The notes below the pieces were generated by a model. That model did not search any database. It saw nothing but the letters and a program-made list of their open reading frames with translations, and had not been told where the DNA came from. This document shows, in pieces, positions 23,701 to 31,771 of a stretch of DNA of 33,182 bases (positions are counted from its first letter, which is position 1; each line of letters starts with the position of its first letter). Origin of the DNA: Candidatus Zixiibacteriota bacterium (GTDB lineage Bacteria > Zixibacteria > MSB-5A5 > GN15 > JAAZOE01); NCBI GenBank assembly GCA_030668485.1, contig DAOUTW010000049.1:1-33182 (forward strand). Reading direction: 5' to 3'. The translations under genes were made by a program, and so were the position numbers.

Positions 23701-24417
23701 TTATTGCACCAATGTTCCCACCTGCTCGCCCCTGCCGGCACGATACAAATTGTCCTTACCGCTCAGGTTAAAAACCAGGATCGGAATCTTATTTTCCCGA
23801 CACAGCGCTATCGAGGTCGCATCCATCACTTTCAAGTCCCTGGCAAGCACGTCAGAATACGACACCTCTTTATAAAAAACGGCCTTCTCATCCTTCTCTG
23901 GATCGGCGCTGTACACGCCGTCGACGCGGGTACCTTTAAGAATTATCTCGGCGTTGATTTCAGCCGCACGCAATGCTGCCGCCGTATCGGTTGTAAAGTA
24001 AGGATTACCGGTACCGGCCGCCATTATAATCAGGCGACCCTTCTCGAAATGGCGAATCGCCCGGCGGCGATTGTACTTTTCGGCGAATGTGTCCATCCTG
24101 ACCGCCGTCATGACGCGCGTTGGTACGCCTATTTTTTCCAGATGATCCTGTAGGGCAAGAGAATTAATGACGGTCGCCATCATTCCCATATTGTCGGCCG
24201 TCACACGGTCCATGCCCGCCTGCGACGCTTTCAGTCCTCGGAATATATTGCCCCCGCCGATAACCAGACCGACCTCGACTCCATCGTCATGAAGCCGTTT
24301 TATCTGGGCACCCAATCGACTCACGGTATCGGGATCAATACCGTATTTTCCGAGGCCAGTCAGACTCTCCCCGGATAATTTAATCAATACTCGCTTATAT
24401 AAGGGGCCGTCCCCCAT
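23701..24417 (-). CDS. pyrH: UMP kinase
   Basis: The amino-acid-kinase-fold enzyme converts UMP to UDP. The 238-residue protein has the LIKLSGESL opening, GGGNIFRG, a [19 protein letters not shown] helix, and the C-terminal [21 protein letters not shown] block. It lies between tsf (3-bp gap) and frr (16-bp gap), the conserved tsf-pyrH-frr order. Confidence 0.97.
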   Translation of the reverse strand: MGDGPLYKRVLIKLSGESLTGLGKYGIDPDTVSRLGAQIKRLHDDGVEVGLVIGGGNIFRGLKASQAGMDRVTADNMGMMATVINSLALQDHLEKIGVPTRVMTAVRMDTFAEKYNRRRAIRHFEKGRLIIMAAGTGNPYFTTDTAAALRAAEINAEIILKGTRVDGVYSADPEKDEKAVFYKEVSYSDVLARDLKVMDATSIALCRENKIPILVFNLSGKDNLYRAGRGEQVGTLVQ

Positions 24418-24420
24418 AAG

Positions 24421-25017
24421 CTATTCCCCCAAACGAAAACGAACGAAGCGGCGGATATTGACATTCTCACCAACTTTGGCAATAACGTCATTGACCACAT
24501 CTTTGATGGTCCGGTCGTTGTCCTTGACAAACGGCTGCTCCATCAAACAGGCTTCGGAATAATATTTATCCAGTTTCCCTTCGACTATTTTTTCGACGAT
24601 CTTCTCCGGCTTGCCTTCTTTAAGAGCCAGCTTACGGTAGACTTCTTTTTCGGCATCAATAAGTTCCGGCGTCATCTGTTCGCGATCAGTAACTTTCGGA
24701 TCGGCGGCCGCTATCTGCATAGCCACATCTTTGGCGAATGCCTTAAAATTATCGGTGCGTGCGACAAAATCGGTCTCGCAGTTGATTTCAACCAAAACCC
24801 CCAGCTTGTCGCCGGGATGAATATATGAATAGATGAGACCTTCGCTGGTGGCCCGGCCCGACCTTTTCGAAGCCGAGGCAATACCCTGCTCACGGAGAAA
24901 CTTGACAGCCTTTTCCAAGTCGCCATCGGCCTCACCCAGAGCCTTTTTGCAATCCATCATTCCGGCGCTGGTCTTATCTCGCAGTTCTTTTACCATTTTC
25001 GCAGTGATCTCAGCCAT
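24421..25017 (-). CDS. tsf: Elongation factor Ts
   Basis: EF-Ts exchanges GDP for GTP on EF-Tu. The protein has 198 residues, the short form also seen in several phyla, lacking much of the second core subdomain of the E. coli protein. It contains the N-terminal UBA-like domain (MVKELRDKTSAGMMDCKKAL), the GLIYSYIHPGDKLGVLVE segment and CETDFVAR. It follows rpsB by 14 bp. Confidence 0.97.
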   Translation of the reverse strand: MAEITAKMVKELRDKTSAGMMDCKKALGEADGDLEKAVKFLREQGIASASKRSGRATSEGLIYSYIHPGDKLGVLVEINCETDFVARTDNFKAFAKDVAMQIAAADPKVTDREQMTPELIDAEKEVYRKLALKEGKPEKIVEKIVEGKLDKYYSEACLMEQPFVKDNDRTIKDVVNDVIAKVGENVNIRRFVRFRLGE

Positions 25018-25031
25018 GATGTCCTGTCTCC

Positions 25032-25838
25032 TTACTTGTCTTCAGTCTTGTCTTCGGTGGTGGTTTCCGCATTATTTTCAACCGTGGTAGCAGCCTGGGG
25101 TTTGGGCATTTCCTCAACCATGGCAGCATCCTCTCCGGCCATTTCGGCCTCCGAGGTTCCGTGCATCGAGGTAGTAATCGCTTCGGCGAGTTCACGGGTA
25201 ATGATGCGAATCGACTTGATGGCATCATCGTTAGCCGCGATCGGGAAATCGACAAGTTCCGGATCGGCATTGGTGTCGACAATCGCCACAATCGGAATTT
25301 TCAATTTTGAGGCCTCGGCCACGGCGATCTTTTCCTTTTTCGAATCGACGACATAAAGCAGCCCTGGAAGCTGATTCATCTCTTTGATACCGCCGAGAAC
25401 CTTCTCGAGACGAGTCCGCTCGCGCTCAATCGAAATAGCTTCCTTCTTGGTAAACTTTTCGATCGTGCCGTCGTCCATCAATTTTTCGATTTCTTTTAGC
25501 CGTTTGATTCCGCCGCGAATGGTGTGAAAATTTGTTAGCATGCCCCCCAGCCATCTCTCGGTGACAAAGAAAACGCCGATTTTTTCCGCCGTTTCCTTGA
25601 GCACCCCTTGAGCCTGCTTTTTGGTGCCGACAAACAGGATCGGCTTACCGCTGGAAACCACCTCGTGAATTTTCTTCTTGGCGGCGTCGATGGCAGTGAG
25701 AGTTTTCTTTAGATCTATAATGTAAATACCGTTGCGGGCCATAAAAATGAACGGCTTCATTTTCGGATTCCAGCGGCGCGTCTGATGACCAAAATGAACG
25801 CCACATTCGAGCAATTTCTTGACTCGGGGATCAATCAT
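25032..25838 (-). CDS. rpsB: 30S ribosomal protein S2
   Basis: The 268-residue protein has the S2 landmarks LLECGVHFGHQTRRWNPKM, FIFMARNGIYIIDLKKT, ERWLGGMLTNFHTI and the IVAIVDTNADPELVDFPIAANDDA region. About 30 extra C-terminal residues are rich in Glu, Ala and Thr with an ETTTEDKTEDK ending, a low-complexity acidic tail of the sort often found in FCB-related lineages. It follows rpsI by 110 bp. No promoter of note is seen in that gap, so it is probably read from the rplM promoter. Confidence 0.97.
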   Translation of the reverse strand: MIDPRVKKLLECGVHFGHQTRRWNPKMKPFIFMARNGIYIIDLKKTLTAIDAAKKKIHEVVSSGKPILFVGTKKQAQGVLKETAEKIGVFFVTERWLGGMLTNFHTIRGGIKRLKEIEKLMDDGTIEKFTKKEAISIERERTRLEKVLGGIKEMNQLPGLLYVVDSKKEKIAVAEASKLKIPIVAIVDTNADPELVDFPIAANDDAIKSIRIITRELAEAITTSMHGTSEAEMAGEDAAMVEEMPKPQAATTVENNAETTTEDKTEDK

Positions 25839-25948
25839 GGGTATGCCTTTCTCTGGTTTTAATCTTCCATCTTCGTCATCCCCGTCGGGCCGCAGGATGC
25901 GGACCCCCGCCGAGTCGAAAGATGTGCTTATTTGGGCCCGGTTCGCTT

Positions 25949-26362
25949 TTAACGCTTGGAGAACTGGAAGCGTTTGCGAGCCTTGGGCTGTCCATATTTC
26001 TTGCGTTCGACCTTGCGAGCGTCGACCGTTAAAAATCCATGCTTTTTTAGTATCGCCCGATATTCGGGATCGTAATAAGTCAGCGCACGGGCAATAGCAA
26101 GTCGAATCGCTCCCGCCTGCCCGCTTACACCGCCGCCACTGACCGAAGCAACGATATCAACCTTATCGACCATCTCGACCGTCTCCAACGGGCGGAGTAT
26201 ATTCTGAATCAACGTATCACGACAGAGATAAGCCTTTTTGTCTTTGCCGTTGATTGAGATGACACCCTTGCCGGCCTTCAAATTAACACGGCAAACCGAT
26301 TCTTTGCGGCGGCCGGTGGCCGATGCCACCTGGGGAATAGTTTTTTCCGTTGTCTCTTCCAT
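25949..26362 (-). CDS. rpsI: 30S ribosomal protein S9
   Basis: The 137-residue protein has the typical ATGRRKESVCRVNL start region, the GGGVSGQAGAIRLAIARAL core and the invariant KARKRFQFSKR C-terminus that reaches the P-site tRNA. It follows rplM by 14 bp, the universal rplM-rpsI pair. Confidence 0.97.
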   Translation of the reverse strand: MEETTEKTIPQVASATGRRKESVCRVNLKAGKGVISINGKDKKAYLCRDTLIQNILRPLETVEMVDKVDIVASVSGGGVSGQAGAIRLAIARALTYYDPEYRAILKKHGFLTVDARKVERKKYGQPKARKRFQFSKR

Positions 26363-26376
26363 TCTCTATTCCAATC

Positions 26377-26808
26377 TTAAGATATTTTCAACAATTCCGG
26401 TTTCTGTGCCTGATGGGGATGCTGGTCATTGGCATAAACGTGCAGCTTTTTGTATACCTTGCGACCCAGCCGGTTATGCGGAATCATGCCGCGAATAGTC
26501 TTTTCAACCAGCCTCTCCGGACTCTTATCCATCATTTGTTTGAAACTGCGCTCTCGCAATCCGCCAGGATATCCGGTGTAACGGTAATATTTCTTGTCAG
26601 TCGCCTTGCGGCCGGTCACCGTTGTGTGACGGGCATTGAGGACGATGACATTATCGCCGCAATCGACATGAGGAGAAAATAAAGGTTTACCTTTTCCGCG
26701 CAAAATATCGGCAATTTTAACCGCAGCGCGTCCGAGGGTGATCCCCTTAAGATCAACCACATACCATTTCCGGTCGATTTCTTTTGTCTTTGGCATAAAC
26801 GTTTTCAT
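26377..26808 (-). CDS. rplM: 50S ribosomal protein L13
   Basis: The 143-residue protein starts at the ATG at 26808, six bases after GGAG; the frame extends seven codons further upstream without a site. Landmarks are RKWYVVDLKG, LGRAAVKIADILRGK, DNVIVLNA, YYRYTGYPGG and the RTIRGMIPHNRLGRKV type segment. It is the first gene of the six-gene translation operon. Confidence 0.97.
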   Translation of the reverse strand: MKTFMPKTKEIDRKWYVVDLKGITLGRAAVKIADILRGKGKPLFSPHVDCGDNVIVLNARHTTVTGRKATDKKYYRYTGYPGGLRERSFKQMMDKSPERLVEKTIRGMIPHNRLGRKVYKKLHVYANDQHPHQAQKPELLKIS

Positions 26809-26853
26809 CTTCAACTCCGAAAAATGCATTTTCCGTTAAACAGAAAGCCCAAA

Positions 26854-26881
26854 AATATACGAGAAATACTCAGCCTGTCAA
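26854..26881 (-). promoter_or_regulatory. Strong promoter of the rplM-frr operon
   Basis: Minus strand: perfect TTGACA (26876-26881), 16-bp spacer, TATATT (26854-26859). The leader is about 40 nt. Confidence 0.8.
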
Positions 26882-27229
26882 GTACTTAATACTATTTTTT
26901 TAACTTTTCAGACCAGTTCCCCCCTCGCTGCGGTCTGACCGTCCAACCGCTATCGTATTAAAACTCAGGTAATTCGGAGCTCCAGCAGGGCCTGGCCCCT
27001 TCACTTTCATATCGGCAAATCCTTTGTCACCATTTAGGATTAGCCGCTTAGTCACTCGCGAAAGCATTAAAAGTTAAACCGCAGGAATCAATTTCGGTTC
27101 CCCAAATCACATATCTGGCAATTCCCGACCTCAAAAATGAATCTATCCGACCCTGAAATCGTAACATTTAATTGACTATTATTATGAAGGCACCTGCGGA
27201 CCACCGCTAAACCGGGAGAATTTGCTAAT
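26882..27229. other. Divergent intergenic region
   Basis: About 350 bp between the ribosomal operon and the glycosyltransferase-like gene shows a GGTCTGACC-type motif near 26940 (also seen near 15187 and 17930) but no gene, tRNA or strong hairpin. A clear plus-strand promoter was not found. Confidence 0.5.
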
Positions 27230-28138
27230 ATGTCGGACCAGAAATTTGTTTTTGCCGCCTACGCCGATTCGGAAGAAGGCCTGAAAGAAATAGACCGACT
27301 GACGAAAAGCCTGCGCACCTTTGGCGGTCGATTCCGCAAATGTCCGGTGTGGGCCTGCATTCCTGAAGATTTCAATATCGACAATCTTCTTACCGGCGAT
27401 GAATTCGGTTCCCTCAAAATCGAAATACGGCGATCTCATACCCCCGCCAAGGCCAAATGGTTCTATTATGCCGGCAAGGTCTATGCCGCCGCCGAGGCCG
27501 AGGTTGCAGCCCAGGCAAATGAAGCTGTGCTGGTCTGGATGGATAACGATACCATTATAATGTCGGAGCCGAATGAATTTGATCTCGCCCCCTGCGTCTG
27601 TCTCGCTTACAAACCTGTGATGCATAATCGTTCCGGATCGGCCTGCAATCAGCCTCCTGATCCTTTCTGGAGCCGCATATACAAACAACTCTCCGTTAGT
27701 GATGACCAGCTTTTCGAAATGACCACTCCTGCCGACCAGCAAAAAATCAGAGCCTATTTCCAGGCAGGAATCCTGGTCGTGCGTCCCGAGCAAAAGATTC
27801 TTAGCCGATGGACCAAAGATTTTGAAACACTCTACCAGGACCCGGTCCTGACTGAAATGTGCAAATCCGACGATACCAGGAGAGTCTTCCTGCACCAGAC
27901 CGCCCTGGTCGGCTCCATTCTCAATCATCTCGATCGCGATCAGATGCGGGAATTATCTGACCGGTATAATTATCCGCTCTTCTTTGAAAAGCAATACGAC
28001 GCGGCAGCGCCGTTCAACTCAATCGAGGATGTTACCACTCTCCGATGCGTCGTCTCGACCGAGAAAATGGGAGCCGACTGGCACAACGATATCGAAGGGC
28101 CGGCGGAGAAAATATTATGGCTCAAAGAACACCTGTGA
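27230..28138 (+). CDS. Probable GT-A-fold glycosyltransferase
   Basis: The 302-residue protein has no signal or membrane segment. The segment VWMDNDTIIM contains a D105-N-D107 motif at the end of a beta strand, as in the metal- and sugar-nucleotide-binding DxD of GT-A glycosyltransferases. The later AYFQAGILVVRP and a helix with HQTALVGSIL resemble acceptor-side elements of nucleotide-sugar transferases that check an acceptor's hexose. The family is not identified more closely. GGGAG lies 11 bases before the ATG. The next gene encodes a membrane phosphoglycerol-transferase-like enzyme, so both may decorate a surface glycan. Confidence 0.55.
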   Translation: MSDQKFVFAAYADSEEGLKEIDRLTKSLRTFGGRFRKCPVWACIPEDFNIDNLLTGDEFGSLKIEIRRSHTPAKAKWFYYAGKVYAAAEAEVAAQANEAVLVWMDNDTIIMSEPNEFDLAPCVCLAYKPVMHNRSGSACNQPPDPFWSRIYKQLSVSDDQLFEMTTPADQQKIRAYFQAGILVVRPEQKILSRWTKDFETLYQDPVLTEMCKSDDTRRVFLHQTALVGSILNHLDRDQMRELSDRYNYPLFFEKQYDAAAPFNSIEDVTTLRCVVSTEKMGADWHNDIEGPAEKILWLKEHL

Positions 28139-28158
28139 TCATATCGTCGGGTGATTTC

Positions 28159-28188
28159 TTGACTTGTCATAACCTTTCCTTTTATATA
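28159..28188 (+). promoter_or_regulatory. Promoter of the LTA-synthase-like gene
   Basis: TTGACT (28159-28164), 18-bp spacer, TATATA (28183-28188), giving a leader of about 45 nt. Confidence 0.6.
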
Positions 28189-28238
28189 TCCTACCGCTGA
28201 GAAAAAGGGTCAAAGATTACGGTTTTTATTGGTGTTGC

Positions 28239-30233
28239 ATGAAACGATTCGGAAGATACATATCAGGTCCCGCAATTTATGCTATGGCGACGGCGCTGTT
28301 GCTGATGCTGTTCTTTGAATCATGGCGTTTGATTCTCCTGGTTCATTCTCAGGATATGGCCGGTTCGGTTCCGACCGGCACACTGATCAAATCGTTTCTG
28401 ATCGGAGCCCGGTTCGATTTCCGCGTTGTCAGCGCCATCGTTCTACCGCTGTACCTTCTGGCCATAATTCCCAAAATAGATATTTCAACAAGTCGCACCA
28501 TGCGGCGGGTGAATCTCCTGATCCTCTACTTCATCACCGGAATCGTCTTTCTCTTTCATCTCATCGATATTGAATTCTTCAACTATTTCAACACCCGCCT
28601 CAACGGTTCCGCCCTCCTGTGGAGCGATACTCCGCTGGCCTCGCTGTCGATGATATGGGACACCTATCCGGTCATTTGGTATCTCCTCCTCTACGCGGTC
28701 ATATTGACAATTTTCATCCTCCTGATGCGATGGCTGACAGCAAGAATCGCGTCAGGCCTGGGGAAGTCCCGCTTTTGGGTCAACATGCTGTACCTGCCGG
28801 TGATTTTGGCCATCTTCATCACTGGTATGATCGGGCGACTATACGAGGTCGCCCCGATGCGATGGGGTATGGCCTACTTCTCCCAATACGACCTGGCCAA
28901 TCAACTGAGCCTCAATCCGACCTATACCTTCATGCGCGATATCTTCTATGACGCTCATAATCGGAATACTGTCGCGAAACTGGTGGAGGAGATCAAAGTC
29001 CCCGATGCCGAAGAAGTCACCCGTGAAATGCTCGGCGCTCCGGTATCGCCCAACGGCAGCCCGCCCAAACGGATGGTGCGGCCGGTTCGCTTCAATCAAC
29101 AAAATTCCGATCCCCCCAATGTCATAGTCATCATCATGGAATCGTTCGCCGCCTCCAAAATCGGATGCCTGAGAAGTGAATATCCCTATGATATGACCCT
29201 CCATTTCGATACTCTCGCCGAACGGGGGATTTTATTTACCAATTTCTATTCCGCCGGATCGCATACCTGTTCCGGCCTTTTTAACACCCTCTATGGTTCC
29301 TCGCACCTGTTCGGGAAGGTTTTTATGAAACAGGTTGGAGGCCATACTCATTTTCAAGGTCTCCCCTCGATCCTGCGGGACCGGGGATATCGCACTATCT
29401 TCTTCACCACCCAGGACCCACACTTCGATAATATGCAGGGCTTCTTGATGTCCCATGGAATGATGGATATCTATTCCGTCTTTGACTACGATCAGGATCA
29501 AGTCCTCAGTTGGCTCGGCGTTCCCGATCATATCATGTTCGACTATGCCTACGATAAACTTTGCGATCAAGCCAAAACTGGTGACCCGTTCATGGCGACC
29601 ATGCTGACCGGATCGAATCATGGTCCCTGGTTTGTCCCCGATGTGCCGTTCGATCCCCTCGCCGATAGTGTTGAACGAGCTAAGGAGTTTAATGCCCTCA
29701 AATATGCCGACTGGGCACTGGGGCGGATGATCAATCGCATTCTTGACGATCCCCTGTTTTCCAATACCCTGATCGTTGTGACTGCCGATAACGGTTATAA
29801 GTATAATGTCACCACCGATCTTGATCTCTCGCTTCTGGAGATTCCGCTGCTTCTCATCGACACCGACCATGCCGATCCACCGGGCGTGCGTAATGATCGC
29901 CTCGGATGTCAACTGGATATCCTCCCGACTGTCATGGGCCATGTAGGTCTTGATTATGACAATTACTCTTTTGGTGTCGACCTTCTTGATACGGCTGCCG
30001 CCGTCCATGATTTTGTTTTGGCCACCCGGTGGTATGAGGTCGGCTATATTCAGGACGGTTATTACACCATTATGCGACTCAATGGCGGCACCGAGTCGAT
30101 TTTCGAGGTGTCGAATAAAGCCGTCGATCTCGCCGACACTCGCCCCGATCTGCTGGAGACTTATACCCACCGTGCCCGCGCCGTTTACCAAAGCGCCTTC
30201 GAAAATTACCAACTGCCGTTGTCCGATCAATAG
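28239..30233 (+). CDS. LTA-synthase/phosphoglycerol-transferase-like membrane enzyme
   Basis: The 664-residue protein has five N-terminal membrane helices (within about 10-210), a linker, and an extracytoplasmic alkaline-phosphatase-superfamily domain. This is the plan of LtaS and MdoB, which move glycerol phosphate from phosphatidylglycerol onto a glycan or lipid. Catalytic features are visible: E301 in IIMESFAA, T343 in SAGSHTCSGLFNT (nucleophile position), SNHGPW with H461, and D517 in TADNG. The second metal ligand, His in LtaS, is Asn518 here, the pattern seen in arylsulfatases. The substrate may be a periplasmic glucan or surface glycan. A 335-codon antisense frame at 29232-30239 is a compositional artefact. 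Confidence 0.85.
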   Translation: MKRFGRYISGPAIYAMATALLLMLFFESWRLILLVHSQDMAGSVPTGTLIKSFLIGARFDFRVVSAIVLPLYLLAIIPKIDISTSRTMRRVNLLILYFITGIVFLFHLIDIEFFNYFNTRLNGSALLWSDTPLASLSMIWDTYPVIWYLLLYAVILTIFILLMRWLTARIASGLGKSRFWVNMLYLPVILAIFITGMIGRLYEVAPMRWGMAYFSQYDLANQLSLNPTYTFMRDIFYDAHNRNTVAKLVEEIKVPDAEEVTREMLGAPVSPNGSPPKRMVRPVRFNQQNSDPPNVIVIIMESFAASKIGCLRSEYPYDMTLHFDTLAERGILFTNFYSAGSHTCSGLFNTLYGSSHLFGKVFMKQVGGHTHFQGLPSILRDRGYRTIFFTTQDPHFDNMQGFLMSHGMMDIYSVFDYDQDQVLSWLGVPDHIMFDYAYDKLCDQAKTGDPFMATMLTGSNHGPWFVPDVPFDPLADSVERAKEFNALKYADWALGRMINRILDDPLFSNTLIVVTADNGYKYNVTTDLDLSLLEIPLLLIDTDHADPPGVRNDRLGCQLDILPTVMGHVGLDYDNYSFGVDLLDTAAAVHDFVLATRWYEVGYIQDGYYTIMRLNGGTESIFEVSNKAVDLADTRPDLLETYTHRARAVYQSAFENYQLPLSDQ

Positions 30234-30267
30234 CCCCATCCCTGTGCCGGTTGAAGACTGAGATTTT

Positions 30268-30307
30268 CGTCATTGCGAGTCCGCCTTGGCGGACGTGGCA
30301 ATCTCGG
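30268..30307. repeat. Interspersed CGTCATTGCGAG-type palindromic repeat
   Basis: The sequence begins CGTCATTGCGAG, contains a GTCCGCC-TT-GGCGGAC palindrome and ends TGGCAATCTCG. This layout matches the widespread intergenic repeat that starts with GTCATTGCGAG and ends GGCAATCTC in many bacterial genomes. It is noncoding. Confidence 0.6.
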
Positions 30308-30331
30308 GGCATTAACTCATGATTGTATTTG

Positions 30332-30368
30332 ACACTGTACCCCACCGGAACGGTGGGTTTATAATTTG
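30332..30368 (+). repeat. Direct repeat R1, first copy: hairpin with T-rich tail
   Basis: A 37-nt unit is repeated exactly at 31507-31543. It holds a 7-bp stem CCCACCG/CGGTGGG with a GAA loop, followed by TTTATAATTT. It lies 98 bp downstream of the LTA-synthase-like gene and could act as its terminator. Confidence 0.85.
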
Positions 30369-30439
30369 ATCCTGAGATGTTTGTCCTGATGAATAAGCCG
30401 AATGTGGCGGGCGATTATCTAAATCAATAATTATTAGGC

Positions 30440-30480
30440 CTCAGGCCAAAATCGCTTCGCCCACCATTCTGGTGGGGTAC
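30440..30480. repeat. R2 block plus inverted R1-like hairpin
   Basis: CTCAGGCCAAAATCGC (30440-30455) recurs at 31608-31623. It is followed by CCCACCATTCTGGTGGGGTAC (split by the loop TTC), which is the reverse complement of the R1 hairpin with two paired changes: the loop-closing G-C of R1 is A-T here, so the stem is kept. Confidence 0.8.
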
Positions 30481-30525
30481 AAGTTGAAGTTATTCACTCA
30501 ATAATAGTCGAAACAGATATATTCC

Positions 30526-30554
30526 TTGACACATCGGATATTAGCTTGTATTAT
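30526..30554 (+). promoter_or_regulatory. Strong promoter of the second IPTL-CTERM gene
   Basis: Perfect TTGACA (30526-30531), 17-bp spacer, TATTAT (30549-30554). The predicted start near 30561 leaves an unusually long leader of about 210 nt. Confidence 0.75.
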
Positions 30555-30560
30555 AAATAG

Positions 30561-30772
30561 TACAGTTATTATTCTACGGTTTTTTACCGATTTCGGCATC
30601 GGGATTATGCTTTAGCGATGATCACACCAGAGAACCACATCTGTACTAATGGGAAACAGCATCAACGGCTAAGGAAATTATTCCGCTATGGGCGGATGAG
30701 CATACCACGTTGAATTATTGTTTTCCGCAGTCATCGGTAATGCCTATCACAATTGCACGAAGGAGGTCACAA
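30561..30772 (+). other. Long, possibly structured 5' leader
   Basis: About 210 nt of noncoding leader precedes the IPTL-CTERM gene. ATGCT (near 30607) can pair with AGCAT (near 30697), enclosing branches that include GGAA-atta-TTCC and CCGC-tatg-GGCGG. The pair CTAAG...TATGG inside recalls a tetraloop receptor as found in c-di-GMP-I riboswitches, but other conserved positions of that class are not convincingly matched. Confidence 0.25.
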
Positions 30773-31507
30773 ATGATCTGCAAAAATCTTATACAGGTAA
30801 TTGTCATTATCCTTGCAGTAAACTGTACCACAACCGGCACATCAGCGGAGGTGCCACCCAAAAACATTCTGCTCCTGGATTATAACTGCGGCGGAGTAAG
30901 ATGCACGACCTGGCTAGTCACAAGTAAAGTATGTGCGGATTTCGAATGGAATCCGGAACTGGATGTGAACTGCTCATTGTTTACGCAATCTCCCCCACCA
31001 AATCCGCTGGAGGAATACGATCGCATGGCAATCACAGCCCATTTGTTCGATAATGAGGTTTATATTAATGCGGAAATATACGACGATATCGATCACGATC
31101 CATCGGGATTGCTGTTTACCCATACCCTGGCCAGCACCGCGCCATATTCGGCCGATGGCGATGTCATGATCGGTGTCAATGTCTCGTCTTCAGGCGACCT
31201 GGTTTCGCTGCCGCTGCCCTTATCCGGCTCGTTCAAATCGACAGGTGGATTATCAACTGGCGACTATTTGATTAAACATAGGTCCGTAGAATCCGAGCCC
31301 ATATTGTATCTACAATTTGCAGTCATTGATGAGTCTACGGCCGAGCTGATTAGAGCAGATACTCTTTCATATTCCGTAGAATCCTTGCTTACAGGGCAGA
31401 TCCCCACCCTCACCGAATGGGGACTGATAATATTCGGCGTATTGTTGGCGGGATGGATGGGATGGATTATCATACATCGGCGAAAGAGGGTGATGGCCGG
31501 CTTCTAA
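30773..31507 (+). CDS. Second exported protein with IPTL-CTERM sorting tail
   Basis: The 244-residue protein starts at the ATG at 30773, six bases after GGAGG; an in-frame ATG 63 bases earlier lacks such a site. The signal peptide covers about 1-25. The body is beta-rich, with several cysteines in its first part (NCGGVRCTTW, VCADFEW, DVNC) and no recognised domain. The tail IPTLTEWG at 210-217, a membrane helix (218-234) and HRRKR is the canonical IPTL-CTERM signal. This protein is a probable surface substrate of an exosortase located elsewhere. The stop codon touches the start of repeat R1. Confidence 0.8.
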   Translation: MICKNLIQVIVIILAVNCTTTGTSAEVPPKNILLLDYNCGGVRCTTWLVTSKVCADFEWNPELDVNCSLFTQSPPPNPLEEYDRMAITAHLFDNEVYINAEIYDDIDHDPSGLLFTHTLASTAPYSADGDVMIGVNVSSSGDLVSLPLPLSGSFKSTGGLSTGDYLIKHRSVESEPILYLQFAVIDESTAELIRADTLSYSVESLLTGQIPTLTEWGLIIFGVLLAGWMGWIIIHRRKRVMAGF

Positions 31508-31543
31508 CACTGTACCCCACCGGAACGGTGGGTTTATAATTTG
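31507..31543 (+). repeat. Direct repeat R1, second copy: probable terminator
   Basis: Identical over 37 nt to 30332-30368. The first base of the repeat is the last base of the IPTL-CTERM stop codon. The stem CCCACCG/CGGTGGG and the following T-rich tail can end that transcript. Confidence 0.85.
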
Positions 31544-31558
31544 GTATAAACCGGATAG

Positions 31559-31600
31559 ATAGGTAACAGTTTAGACCGGGGGCATAGGTAACAGGTTAGA
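31559..31600. repeat. Two 17-bp direct repeats, possible insertion-sequence end
   Basis: ATAGGTAACAGTTTAGA (31559-31575) and ATAGGTAACAGGTTAGA (31584-31600) differ at one base and are 25 bp apart. GGTAACAG-TTAGA motifs are common at the ends of IS481-like elements, so this may be the scar of one. No transposase frame is present. Confidence 0.45.
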
Positions 31601-31607
31601 TTACGGT

Positions 31608-31698
31608 CTCAGGCCAAAATCGCGTTTGTGCCCGGTCCGCCGCGGCGGATCCACATCTGCCGGGCAATCGGGCACATGTGGACATGTGCCGCGCACAG
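31608..31698. repeat. R2 second copy followed by palindromic repeat R3, first copy
   Basis: CTCAGGCCAAAATCGC (31608-31623) repeats 30440-30455. R3 (31625-31698) shares 28 exact bases (31651-31678) with 32784-32811, and its GGCACATG-tgga-CATGTGCC hairpin. Its left arm is replaced by the palindrome TCCGCCGCGGCGGA. Confidence 0.8.
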
Positions 31699-31753
31699 AA
31701 ATCAGTTAAGATTTATTTTCTGCACCTTCCCAGCGTCTTTATCGCCCTGATAT

Positions 31754-31771
31754 GACTTTTTCAACAAGCCC
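31754..31771. repeat. Left arm of an 18-bp inverted repeat around the beta-barrel gene
   Basis: GACTTTTTCAACAAGCCC occurs here and as its exact reverse complement at 32948-32965, about 1.2 kb apart. Confidence 0.8.

Noticed and set aside
27182-27928. 248-codon frame antisense to the glycosyltransferase-like gene
   Set aside because: No start signal or domain; the sense gene has the DxD motif and a consistent start.
29232-30239. 335-codon open frame antisense to the LTA-synthase-like gene
   Set aside because: No ribosome site or recognisable domain. The sense frame has intact catalytic motifs and its codon pattern explains the open antisense frame.
30332-31698. Possible CRISPR array suggested by several nearby repeats
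   Set aside because: The repeats are of different sequences, unevenly spaced and palindromic with no regular spacers; no cas gene is present.
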